DNA of 64,000 bases from Chrysopilus asiliformis (lineage: Eukaryota; Arthropoda; Insecta; Diptera; Rhagionidae), in the NCBI GenBank assembly GCA_964034945.1, contig OZ035962.1, positions 105,844,034 to 105,908,033 on the forward strand, written 5' to 3'. Under the pieces are notes generated by a model, which was not told the DNA's origin, did not search any database, and saw nothing but the letters and a program-made list of their open reading frames with translations. Position numbers and translations under genes: made by a program. Within the stretch, counting starts at the first letter, position 1. The number at the start of each line of letters is the position of its first letter. Shown here piece by piece: positions 25,611 to 64,000 of this stretch.

Positions 25611-28600
25611 CCATACATCAAAATCCGATTGGAATAAGTTTTAAAAAATCTTATTAGAAAATTTGACTTCAAAGTGGAATTTTGATACAAACTTAAATCG
25701 CCATACGGGTTTTCAATAATTGCCAGATTGGCAATTATAGCTTTTGTTATGTTTCATTCTTCGGGTTCCCCAGAAACAGAAAGCTGAATATGTGATTTTC
25801 TTGCCTGCACCAAAAAATTCAACCTAATATTTGCTAATAAAAATAAAGGAACAATTTTGGGACTGCTTGAAAACAATAATCATGCAATTAGAAGGCAACT
25901 TCGGCGTTAATATAGGTTTATAACTTCTTGAAAAATATCATGTAAGTGTTTTCAATTCTATAAAAATTCTGGTCCGAAGAAAAGGATTAAATTCTTTTGA
26001 TCACATTTAATCATTTTGGACAACGTTGATGGTGAAGTTTCATTTTTAAAGATGGATGTACAATTTTGTTTATAAACAAATGAAGAACTTTTATTTTGAC
26101 TTCTTTGCGATTTCTTACCCACTTCATATGTTCTTAAGCGACTTTTTTTTTGCACAATAATAAAACTTCTGAAGTCCAATCAGTTTCTGTTAATTTCCAA
26201 CCCATGTCCACCTTCAATGTCATCATTCTGCCCTTCTGATCGAATTAATTCAATAAATGAGAAATATAAAACCAAAGCAACAAAGAAATTATGAAACTTT
26301 CCCTTCACAACGTACTGAGAATGTGAATATGGATGTGAGTTGCGATTACTTTCAATCACATTACGGTAGATATCCATATGGACATGTCAAGTTTTTGTGT
26401 AATCCAATCGGACGCCGCCGTCAAGAGAGCTCATTCAAACTCGCATAATTACATAACAGACAGCAACCCTAAGGGCAATAAAGAAACAAAATCAGGAGAG
26501 CACGAAAAAATAAATAAAAGAAAGTCCCATTGAGCCCAGGCCCTGTTTGGATTATGTCGAGTCACTTGACTTGTCGTTCACAATAGGCGCCCTGCATGAT
26601 GACATACAAAAGGTTGTTGAGAATTCACCGGCCATAAATCACGTTTTCAGTCTTAAAGACTGCATTCTTCGTAGCTCCTGCAGGAAAAAGTGATGTTTCC
26701 ATACGCGATTGCGACACATTTTGATGTACTTTGTGGGAGATTCTGTAACCGTTTTTACAAAAGGTCGACAATTGAAGAACAGTCGGTTAAAATTTGAAAT
26801 TTATGTCAAATTCAAATTAAATACGAAAATCGTGTCTAAATTCCGGTAATCAATCATTCACCAAAACTTTTAGCGACTCCAAGCAAATTTACTTCCGTAA
26901 AACCCTTAAATGCAAGAAAAACAAACATATATTTAGCGAATAACTACCAAAGCTACGCAAAATAAAGGATAAAATTCGCATGACCGCATATGTCAACGCT
27001 ACCTAAGGAGTACAAATGAAAACTGAAATCGATATTCGAGTACAAAAGTTAAGTTCAAGATTGCAATAATGACAAGCCAGCGATTATCTGACGGCGGCGG
27101 GTGTACGAGTGGCTGCTGGTGGCTGCTGAATGCCAACTGAACCCATAAACCATCATGTGGTAACTTTAATGTTTCAATAAAACAGCCTGTAATTTATTCT
27201 GCATTGTGGCCATTTAATTTACGACCATGTAAGCAAAATACCGATGTTTTTGTAGCAGAACACCCTCTTTTTTTGAGTATACTTTATGGGCGCAAAAATG
27301 GTTTGTAGGAATTCATTAAGAATTTTGTTACCAAAATTTTTTGTAGCTAAATATTTTTAATCACAACCATGCGAAGGCCATGTCAGTATTACCAGAGGTA
27401 CAACCTGTATCTACCCCTTTTCTTTAGAAAAAAATGATACAAATGAATTTATCGTGTTGAAAATTTTGAAAAAAGCAATATTTGAAGTTTTGTTTGTGAT
27501 TATTAGAAGAAAAATGCCGCCACTGACCCATTTTTTTTGAAACCAGCGGAAGAAAATTTAAAAAATGCTCCGCAGATGAAAGCTGTGGGTGTCAAGGTCA
27601 AATATATCGCCTTGTGAAAAGAGTAAAAAAGAAAAGAGTTAAAACCTGGAGTAACTCCATGTTTTATGACGTATTTTGATACAAAATTTTGTTTGATATA
27701 AAAACAATACGTCAAAAGTGTTAATACTTCGGTTGTTAACACATATTCATTTTTTGGCATTAAAATGTCCTAAGGGATGGCATTTTAAGGACTTTTTTGG
27801 TGTTTTTTTGAAAAAATTTCTGGCAAAAGATGTTTTCTTCTATGGCAGGACAGTTAAAAGACTGGGTAAAGAAAATTCCCCGAATTCGAAGCTTAAAAAA
27901 TACAGTTGTTTTTTTATTTCGGAAAGAATATCTTAGGGACTGTTAAGATAATACGTCAGGTTTTTTAGAAAGGAAGGGAGGGAGAGGGGGGGTCTGCGGT
28001 AGTTATTTTTTTACCAAAAAGCCGCTAAAAAATTTGACGAGGAGAAAGAGGGGTTGAAATGGGAAATATTAGCACTTAACAAGAAATTTTAAATCTAATA
28101 ATTTATTATCTATCGTATTTGAGTCATTTTTTAACGGATTTTGGGTCCGTTTTGAAAAAATTTACTTAAATCTACGAATTACATTTTATATTAGCATTCA
28201 ATATTCTATCCAACATACTTAACCAATGCTGTTGACTACAAAATTCCTAGATTTAATAAAATATGCGCTACTAGTAATGCGTGTAATGCCTGTAAGATGA
28301 TAACACGTCCTACCCACAAACAATTCACAAACAAACCATATTAAAACGAAAGTGTATTACCCCCAACTGCTCAACACTGTCTGTCACACCCGAACTGACC
28401 AGCCTTTCGTGAATACAAAACAATGCCTATGAAGGCACTAAATATGGAGCAACCAATATCAACTGTATAGATTGTCAACTGTATATACATCCTCATAGGA
28501 AATAGAATCCAACCGCAAAAAAGACTGAAAGGGGTTGCAAACTCCGAAAGTAAATAAAAATTCTGTTGCCTCTGGCTTCATAATCCCAAAGTAATGCCAA

Positions 28601-29844
28601 TAGCGCGATTCAAGTGGAATTACAAAAGGTCGACTTGAGAAATCAATAACCCTAACGCAAAACCATCTGAAACGGAAACCGAAAAAAATGTGAAGCGATT
28701 CCGTCGATGTAGGCCCAATCAGCTAAAAATATAGGTCAACAACACACATTCAGAGTCCATGCAGGGTAAATAAAATAGCCTTCATGGGTGACAAAGGTGT
28801 TAAAAAAAGGTTTTGAAATTTCTGTGGTTAAATGGTGTATTTTTTAGCGGTTTTTTGCGTTTTAAAACCTGAAATAGATTCGCATTATCGCAAAAGTGGC
28901 CTCTTCGTACTTGAAATCCATGACGACGAAATTAACTGATCCCCAATGAAACTATAATAGAATATAAACATTAAAAATGCCAGGAAGTTACGGCCACAAT
29001 CCAAAGAAAAAAATTGGAAATTACTCTGCCTAACAATCGCTGGATTACGGATTACCCATTCAATTTTTTCATTGGCTGTCAATTTAAATTTAATTCAAAG
29101 TGAATTCGTTATGTTATGATTCTATTCTTGGGAGGTTATTTTGAATTTTATGGAACCAAAACAAGTGATGTTTGAATACCAGAGGTCGTTTTATATAACG
29201 AATTTTATTTTATTTTATTTATAGAAAATCTTGATGGAAAAACGTAGCAAAAGGTAAACCAAAATTTTTAAATGGCAATTTTAACTGGTCTTTGCTAACC
29301 TAAGGTATTTAAATATAGTAAAGAAGCAAAGGTTGGTGGCGTCACGGTAATAAAATACGTCACTGTAATTTTCGTAACTCTTTTTCACGTTTTTTTTATG
29401 GAAAGTCCATTGAGACCCATTTTATAATTCCTCACAAAACTTTTGTGTATTTTTCTGAAACGAATATATCGTCAAAAAACAAAATCAAGACCCCCTTATC
29501 CACTACGACCAAGTGGGTGGTGTAACTACAAATTTTAAACCTTTAAAAAATTTTCGGAAGCTTCTTAAGAGGTGAAAACTTAGGATTACCCATAAAATAC
29601 GTCACACATTTAGGGAAAGGAGGTTGTGTGACAGTCGCCGTACTGAACACTATGCAAAAATTGCGAAAAGTGTAAAATTTTAACTCATCTTTAGAAGTTT
29701 TTAGGCTTTCTTTTTTCAGAAGAAACTTAAAGACGTTTTTTGGGGGACCAATTTTCTAAGTTGGTGCTTTTTTTTATTGATTTTTTGTGAAAATGGTGAA
29801 AGATATTTTACATAACTTTTCCATACATTAAAATTAAAATAACT
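25611..29844. other. Gene-free stretch
   Basis: Over 4 kb of AT-rich DNA. Open frames (25,958-26,448; 27,503-27,936; 28,885-29,082) are short, unrecognised and partly overlapping. Near 29,600 there is a TACGTCACACATTTAGGG string also seen in altered form at position 1. I see no RNA gene. Confidence 0.35.
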
Positions 29845-29848
29845 TTAA

Positions 29849-29984
29849 CCTTCTGTCTGCCGGACAAAAACTCTTCCAGAACTACTGTTGGACGCCCATG
29901 TCTATTATGACGTGTTTTCTTTCTATTTTATGTACGAAAACCATAAAAATATTAAAATTAAATTGCGTTGTGATAGACGAAAGG
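29849..29984. mobile_element. Short TTAA-flanked MITE candidate, copy 3
   Basis: TTAA at 29,845-29,848 and 29,985-29,988 brackets 136 bp with imperfect inverted ends: CCTTCTGTCTGCC on the left versus CCTTTCGTCTATC as the reverse complement of the right. The match is weaker than in the other TTAA elements, so chance is possible. Confidence 0.5.
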
Positions 29985-29988
29985 TTAA

Positions 29989-32599
29989 TTACACTATTTA
30001 GTTTCAAATTGTAGTTTTTATGTCTTAAAATTTGAACTGATTTTTTTTATAATTTTTTTTTGCATACCGCAAATAGCTTTAAAAACTGAAAAACTTGTTC
30101 AAATTTTTAAAGAACTTATCAAAAGGTACTACAGCTTGTCGAGAAAAAATCCGAGAAATTTCACTTTCCAATTTATTACAGACAACAGTTGGATTTTTGT
30201 ACCACAATTTATATAAAAATTTAATCAGTTCAATGCTTCTATCCGGTTGAAATCACTTAAAATATGAAAAACAAAAATATAAACCCATAAAACCGAAGAG
30301 TCTTCTATTTATGCTTTGACTTTTGGCGGTTAACTAAAAAATGTTATTCTTTTAAATTGAAATGTGCTATTAGTGACGACTCCCGCGAATTCTTCTCAAC
30401 CTGTGAGACACGACAGAACAAATCGTTCAACTTTTCAACAGAAATAAATGAAATTTTGAAGGAAAACATTTGGATATAGCCAAAAACTATGCTCTGAATG
30501 ATTTACAACATAATTAATGACTTGTTATTTTTTCTGATGGTGTCGTTTTTTTTATATTTTGTATTTTTGAGTTGATCCACTCACTTGGAAGTCAACTGGC
30601 GTGCAAATTCAAATGACGGAATAGATAAAAATATTTTCATGGTCAATTCAGTGATGAATTCGAGGAGCCGGTAAAGTATTGAATTGATTGGGAATCTGAA
30701 ACCATAGATCCGCATCAATCAAGCGAATCTAAAGATTGTCTCTTTGAAAAACTATTTCGATTAATGAACTTTAATTTGTTTGGGTTGGGTTTGGGATTAT
30801 GCTGCTATACTATCTATTGATTGAAGTGCGCAGGTGTGCCAAGTGCCACTTGCTTTGCTTTGAGAAGTTTCCGTAGCATAGAATTCCCCGAGACTCCCTC
30901 ATTTGGAAAATGTCAACCGAGCTTCAGAATAGAAACTGTTTAACTTGAGAGGCAGCAAATATTTACAGAATGAGCAAAATCTCCGCAAAAAATGCTGACG
31001 TGCGGATTTATGAGCATACTATCCACAAATCCTGGCCTACCATGTTTACTGACACAACATTGAAGTGGGACGGGGAAGCAACCACACATTCGTCGCTGGG
31101 CATGAATGGAAACTCGGCAAAGTACAGAGCAGGCTGGATACTTCTTTGACCGTTGTCCACCCCTTTGCAGAATGGAAAAAACGCTGAAATGAATAAAGAG
31201 TTGAAGAATAAAAACAAAACTGCCAAATAACTAAAAACGAACGATAAATTAAAATGAACTAACGAATGCCGTCGCTTGATGGATAGTAGATTGGAGCGGA
31301 GCAGGAGATGGGGAATGTTTTCACAAAAAAAAGAAAACTAAATCTGAAAACCTGCTCCCGACCAGCACCCCGAAAAACTGCTGTTGGGTGTGTGGGTCGC
31401 TTTTTCTCAAATGTTCGTCGATTTAAGGAATTTTTCCAACAATTCAACTGTTGGCGATTTCGTTTTTCGAACCAAATCAACGGGAGTTTGTCGCAATTGG
31501 TATTAATCGATGACATTGGCCATTATTTATGTTTTCTTTCGCCGATTTGACACTTCTTGGTCAACGAACGCAAAACGAAGCTCGATTTTACGCACAGAAT
31601 TTGGGCGATATCAACTGAATTTCACTGTTTGCGGGTAGAATAGAGCTTGGCAATCACTTACCCGGTTTAAACAATTATCAATTATAGCGATAAGCCGCGT
31701 AAAAACACTTGAATTCACACAAATCACCAGAAACTCAACTTTCTGTACTTGAGAATACGAAACTGACTCCCTCTCTATCTTTTCGTCATTCTGTCGCACT
31801 CGTTCAAGTAGTGCGAGTGCAACGAAATTACAGCAAGCAAACAAATTTAGATTGTGTGTGGAACATATACAGTACAAAATTGGACAAACAGAAGCAGTCG
31901 ATAATGTCAAAATGCCTAGCTTTTCTAAATTTTCTTTGGTTTTACTCATTTTTAACTGCTGAGTTATGAATTTTCACTAGTGTTTGAGTATATTGTTGTT
32001 TGTAGAAATGTTATAATGCCCTACTTTTGAAAACTTCTCTGCGATTTTGAATTTACCGCCACTTTGACGGGCAAGATCTACTAAAAATCGCAAACCGTGT
32101 GTGCGCTGAATAAGATATACTATTCCATGAAAATATTATCTGAACGAAAGAAACTGAACGAAAGCGCTTTTCCATGAGATTGTAGTTTGGAAATTAATGC
32201 CACTCAATTGCAAACCGTATGAACTCTGGAAAAAGCCCACAATACCAAACACTCCTTGGACTTTCACTAGAAAATCTTTCAAAATTGAATTTTCACCGAC
32301 TGTTATCCGGGAGATATCCTGATTACCAGTTTGATTTTGCGGTCGCTTCTCGTCTGCAGGTGTCGCTAATGGGAGTGATAATATTTAGTAAATTCAGGGG
32401 TATGAAAAGAAAATTTTTGAAAAGTATTTACCGCTAAGAGTTTTGAAGTAAATTAAGGACTCCGCAACCGTGCTTTTAAAATAAGTATGAAAATTCTAAT
32501 GTAAATTAAATAAAAGTTTCGATCTATTTCAAAACGCACACTTAAAATTTTTCACAGTCAAATTACAATAAAAAGCACTCCAGGAGAAATTTTTTATTA
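29989..32599. other. Gene-free stretch
   Basis: A moderately GC-richer patch at about 31,260-31,560 has open frames on both strands without known domains. AT-rich elsewhere. I see no supported feature. Confidence 0.35.
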
Positions 32600-32603
32600 T
32601 TAA

Positions 32604-32819
32604 CCCTAGACCCGTGTACTGGGCACTGAGTGCCCAGAACGATTTTTTGGGGTTATATTTTCCCATTGTATTTCTTACTTGTTTAACGAATAAACCACAT
32701 TTTTAAGATTTTTAAACAAAAAAGCCATACATTTTCTATTAGAATTACATCTGAGTGCTCAAGTACACGAGTGCCCAAGTACACAATATAAGGAAGTTTT
32801 ATAGTACACGGGTCTAGGG
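32604..32819. mobile_element. TTAA-flanked MITE, copy 4
   Basis: Exact TTAA at 32,600-32,603 and 32,820-32,823 flank 216 bp with 17-bp perfect inverted ends, CCCTAGACCCGTGTACT. The CCCTAGA start is the same as classical piggyBac termini. Internally GGGCACT-GAGTGCCC forms a hairpin next to the left end. No coding frame. This is the clearest piggyBac-type MITE of the window. Confidence 0.88.
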
Positions 32820-32823
32820 TTAA

Positions 32824-33771
32824 AAACATGAAAAGAAGCTGTGCTTACCAAGTAATAACTTCAAAATACAAATCATGATGTCAAATATAAAATTTAGAAA
32901 TCAATTTTTCTGTTAAAAATACTAATTCAACTCAGATAAATTTATAAAATCCGCGAAAAAAGGAGGCAATGGCAAAATACCGCAAATTGGATTTTTTGTA
33001 GAAACTTGCAATTTGACTGTATTTTTTCAACTGGAATCTGGGTTATATGGATGGAAAACTTTTGCAAAATCTAATTGAAATAAATTTCTTTTTATATTTT
33101 TTCGATGCGATTTCCAAAAATATCGAAAAATGTTTTTAATTTCTCCCATTCACGAGAAAAATCATATTTGTAGAAAATTTTAAATCTACAGATCAATTTC
33201 TTTGTATATATACATGCAAGTTTGATAACTAAAAAAAAACCCGTTAATTATCATTTTTAAAATAATATTTATTAAGTTACTTGTTTACAATTTTATAATT
33301 GGAAGCATTCGTCGCTATTAATTAGCTATTATAATTGATTGAAAACTTGATGAAATATAGATAAAAAATGTTTACAGATTCTTATATTTTATACAAACTT
33401 GTTTTAAAAATGTGATCAAAATTTCATAAAGCCAAATTAAATAATGGTGCTGCAAGCAAATGCGCTTGCATTTATTGCTTTCGGATCGGACACGAAATAC
33501 TTTTTGCCATTATCCGACGCATTGCTATACTAAAAATTGAATAAAATTCTGGCAATAAGAATTAAATATTCTTAAAAATTCGAATGATTTTCTGATTTAA
33601 TTTCATTCGTATTTTAAAATTTATGAAAATTTATTAAATTGACTTTGAATTGGAGCAATTGTAATAAAATTTTTGATTAATCTGAATAGTAAAGATATTT
33701 TGGCGTTTAATAGTAAAAATGTGTACATAAAAATTGCTTTTCAATAAATTTTTTTCTTAAAAATAAAAAAT
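32824..33771 (-). other. Presumed 3' untranslated region and downstream flank of RyR
   Basis: AT-rich DNA immediately after the RyR stop codon (which is read leftward). It holds several AATAAA hexamers on the minus strand but no open frame of note. The true end of the transcript cannot be set from sequence alone. Confidence 0.4.
33630..33635 (-). promoter_or_regulatory. Candidate RyR poly(A) signal
   Basis: AATAAA on the minus strand, ~137 bases past the RyR stop codon; further AATAAA copies lie at 33,471-33,476 and 33,268-33,273. In such AT-rich DNA the hexamer arises often by chance, so which one is used is unknown. Confidence 0.3.
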
Positions 33772-61968
<28,197 letters not shown>

Positions 61969-62227
61969 CTAAAATGGTAAAAAAATAAATATATTAGTGC
62001 CTATATATAGCAAATCGGAAATGACAATTAGAAATGCCAGAAAATTCCATTTTAAAACTGTGCGTTTTTCGGCGCAAATTCGTCGAACCTTTTAAAAAAA
62101 TGTTCTACTATCTATCAATCTATTTGTTAAGCCTAATCTGCTAGTCTGCCTGTTTGTTAGTCTGTCTCTTTCTATAAGATTCTATAAAATACTGTTAAAA
62201 CTACTTATGACCACAGTCATAATATTA

Positions 62228-62364
62228 TATGTCTATTTCATACGCAGGGCAAGTTTTGCCATGCTGCTTGCAGGTCAATCAAAAACAGTGGGTTTTGATG
62301 AAAAAAAAAGAAACTCGTTGTCCTCCTGTATTTAAAATTAATAATTTTTGAAATATCGTTGTTG
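62228..62364. mobile_element. Truncated copy of the 9-bp-duplication MITE
   Basis: Matches one end of the element at 4,885-5,256 (shared GTCTATTTCATACGCAGGGC and AAAAACAGTGGGTTTTGATG) for ~135 bases, then similarity stops. Only one terminal repeat is present. Confidence 0.75.
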
Positions 62365-62429
62365 TTCAATGTGTATTGTCAATCAAATTTTTGTAGGCTT
62401 GTGCGTCGTTGCAATTTCATAAAAACTAC

Positions 62430-63292
62430 ATCCCAATTGACCAATGTTGGAATTTTTGTACCGTTTCCAAATGTACCACGCAATTTTCCTTTATAAAGTT
62501 TTATACTATAATCACACCGACGCAAAATTACGTAATTTTGAAGGTTTTCGTAATTTTGAACGAAGTCTTGCTCGAAATCACGAGATTTCCAGTACATTAA
62601 CCTGTTTTCAAAATCACTAAAGTATGCAATTTCCACAAAATTACGAACGAAATCAAGCAAAAACAATGTATACAACCCTGCATCACTTATTCAGCTGTCT
62701 TCAGCACATCAGTTTTGACATTTGTGCTGCATTGGAAAAACGGAAATATAAGAAAAAGAAGCTGTATTCTGCACGCGAAGAGGATATATTAGTAAACAAC
62801 CTACGCGGGGCAAAAAAAATGACCTGTTTTTGATGCGATTAGATATGAAATGGAAAATAATTGTTTATTTTCATTACAGATAATTTCCTAAAGTGTCTAA
62901 TTCTGTTTGCACATATTTCATCGATATTTTGAATTGTATTATTCATCATATTACTAAAATTCATAGTAATCCTACACGAACTTCCTCGATCCATTTTTGA
63001 ACTAAAGTAGTTGAAATGTCATACAAAATTACCTTAACCTCTGTGTGAACACTTTGGTTTAAGATCTAAATCATTTTGCAAAATTACGTGATTTTGCGTC
63101 GGTGTGAACATAGTATTAGAATATTTGTGGGAACATTTGGAATTATGGTACTTATGGTACAAAAAGGACCATTTTCACAGGAAAAAATCTTGGATTTCCA
63201 GTCAAAATTCCATAAATCGTACCTTCGGTACTTGGTACAAGATGATTGGAAATCCAATTGGTTTTCCAACCAATTTGGTCAATTGGGATAAA
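62430..63292. mobile_element. Large fold-back element with nested inverted repeats
   Basis: Outer arms ATCCCAATTGACCAA (62,430) and TTGGTCAATTGGGAT (to 63,292). Inner arms ATACTATAATCACACCGACG (62,503) and CGTCGGTGTGAACATAGTAT (to 63,116), the latter continuing into a shared GCAAAATTACGTAATTTTG core. About 860 bp without coding capacity. Confidence 0.65.
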
Positions 63293-63617
63293 ATTTGTAA
63301 TCCGAAGATCGCGTTTTGGTAAAAATCGCATTATAGGAGTAAGAAAATTTTTCACACCGCGTAGTAGTGAAACCGCGTTGTAAAGGTACATAAATTTTCC
63401 GCATAAAATGAGAACTTCTTTGGGAACTCGTCGTTGATCAACAACACCAAAGAATTATGCCATATTGAAATCCACATGGGCTTAGTTTAATGATTATAAA
63501 ATCATGTGCTGTTCAGAGTTAATATTTTTTTGATGGTCTTAAGTTTGCAACAGGATGTATTAGCTTCCCATAATTTAAATATTTTCTATTCGTTGCGCCA
63601 TTTTTCCGAATTATTGA

Positions 63618-63950
63618 ATACTAGCTTGCATACCCGTCGTTGCCGGGTTAAGTTTTTTCAAAAAAATTTTTTGATGGTCTATGTTGGAGCTAAACTTCAG
63701 ACCAATCGGTTCAGTAGTTTCCCCGCGAAAGAGGAACATAGCGCAAAAACTAAGTTTCGAAATCACTTTACCCCCTCCCCTTACTCCCCCCACCCCTCGC
63801 GCTAATTTTCCGTATACCTATGTTGGAACCAGAACTACCACAGACACTCATGCCAAATTTCAAGTCAATTGGTTCAGCCGTTTTTACGTGAAAGAGGAAC
63901 AGACAGACAGACAGACAGACAGACACCAACTCATTTTTATATATTAGTAT
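63618..63950. repeat. Interspersed repeat with (CAGA)n and ATACTAG/TTAGTAT ends
   Basis: Starts ATACTAGCTTGCATACCCGT and ends near TTAGTAT after an (ACAG)n run (63,899-63,924). It includes TTTCAAGTCAATTGGTTCAG, the reverse complement of which resembles the GACTTGAAATTT core of the (GTCY)n repeats elsewhere in the window. Similar repeats are widespread in insect genomes; class unknown. Confidence 0.55.
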
Positions 63951-64000
63951 GATTTTACTGTGAATCTGTCCTGAATGGCTTGAATAAGTCGCCTTTGTTC

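Larger units (their letters stand above)
61969..64000 (-). other. RyR intron 1 (partial), packed with repeats
   Basis: The intron upstream of exon 2 extends past the window edge. It contains a one-ended MITE copy (62,228-62,364), a large fold-back (62,430-63,292) and a (CAGA)n-bearing repeat (63,618-63,950). No first exon or promoter could be recognised. Confidence 0.6.

Noticed and set aside
61969..64000. Search for the missing first RyR coding exon and start codon
   Set aside because: No minus-strand ATG followed by an acidic N-terminal sequence and an in-phase donor was found; the exon most likely lies beyond the window.

Overview
The window is nuclear DNA from an insect, most likely a fly (Diptera). 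It is AT-rich and intron-bearing, with many introns of only 57-67 bases. Its interspersed repeats carry a (GTCY)n microsatellite next to a fixed core, as known from dipteran 'mini-me'-type retroposons. The single recognisable gene is an insect ryanodine receptor (RyR), the tetrameric Ca2+-release channel of the endoplasmic/sarcoplasmic reticulum and the target of diamide insecticides. A methionine at the diamide-site position that is isoleucine in moths argues against Lepidoptera. The exact species cannot be named from this sequence.

Right half (33,772-64,000): RyR runs on the minus strand. I could place 36 consecutive coding exons plus two extra alternative exons, from just inside the N-terminus (61,968) to the stop codon (33,772-33,774). 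All have GT-AG boundaries, and all splice phases agree. The assembled frame is 15,330 nt (5,109 residues plus stop), so only a short first coding exon (under about 20 residues in relatives), the 5' UTR and the promoter lie beyond position 64,000. Two places hold mutually exclusive exon pairs. One pair lies in the SPRY2 domain (54,901-55,000 / 54,332-54,431, both 100 nt). The other encodes the calmodulin-binding helix (40,483-40,595 / 40,087-40,196; 113 and 110 nt). In both, joining the two exons together would break the frame.

Left half (1-33,771): about 33 kb downstream of the RyR stop contains no gene that I can support. It holds scattered non-autonomous mobile elements and decayed repeats. 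The short open frames there overlap each other, look like chance, and match no family I know.

Mobile DNA throughout: six short elements (136-259 bp) have inverted ends next to TTAA (piggyBac-type target sites). Two are internally deleted Tc1/mariner-type elements that keep the last third of a transposase. Others are a MITE with a 9-bp target duplication, a 250-bp near-palindrome at a TA site, several fold-back elements, and (GTCY)n-core repeats, one pair of which is interrupted by a mariner copy. Many of these sit inside RyR introns. The most interesting signals are the two mutually exclusive exon pairs, the dense TTAA-site MITE population, and the small hairpin elements in short RyR introns.
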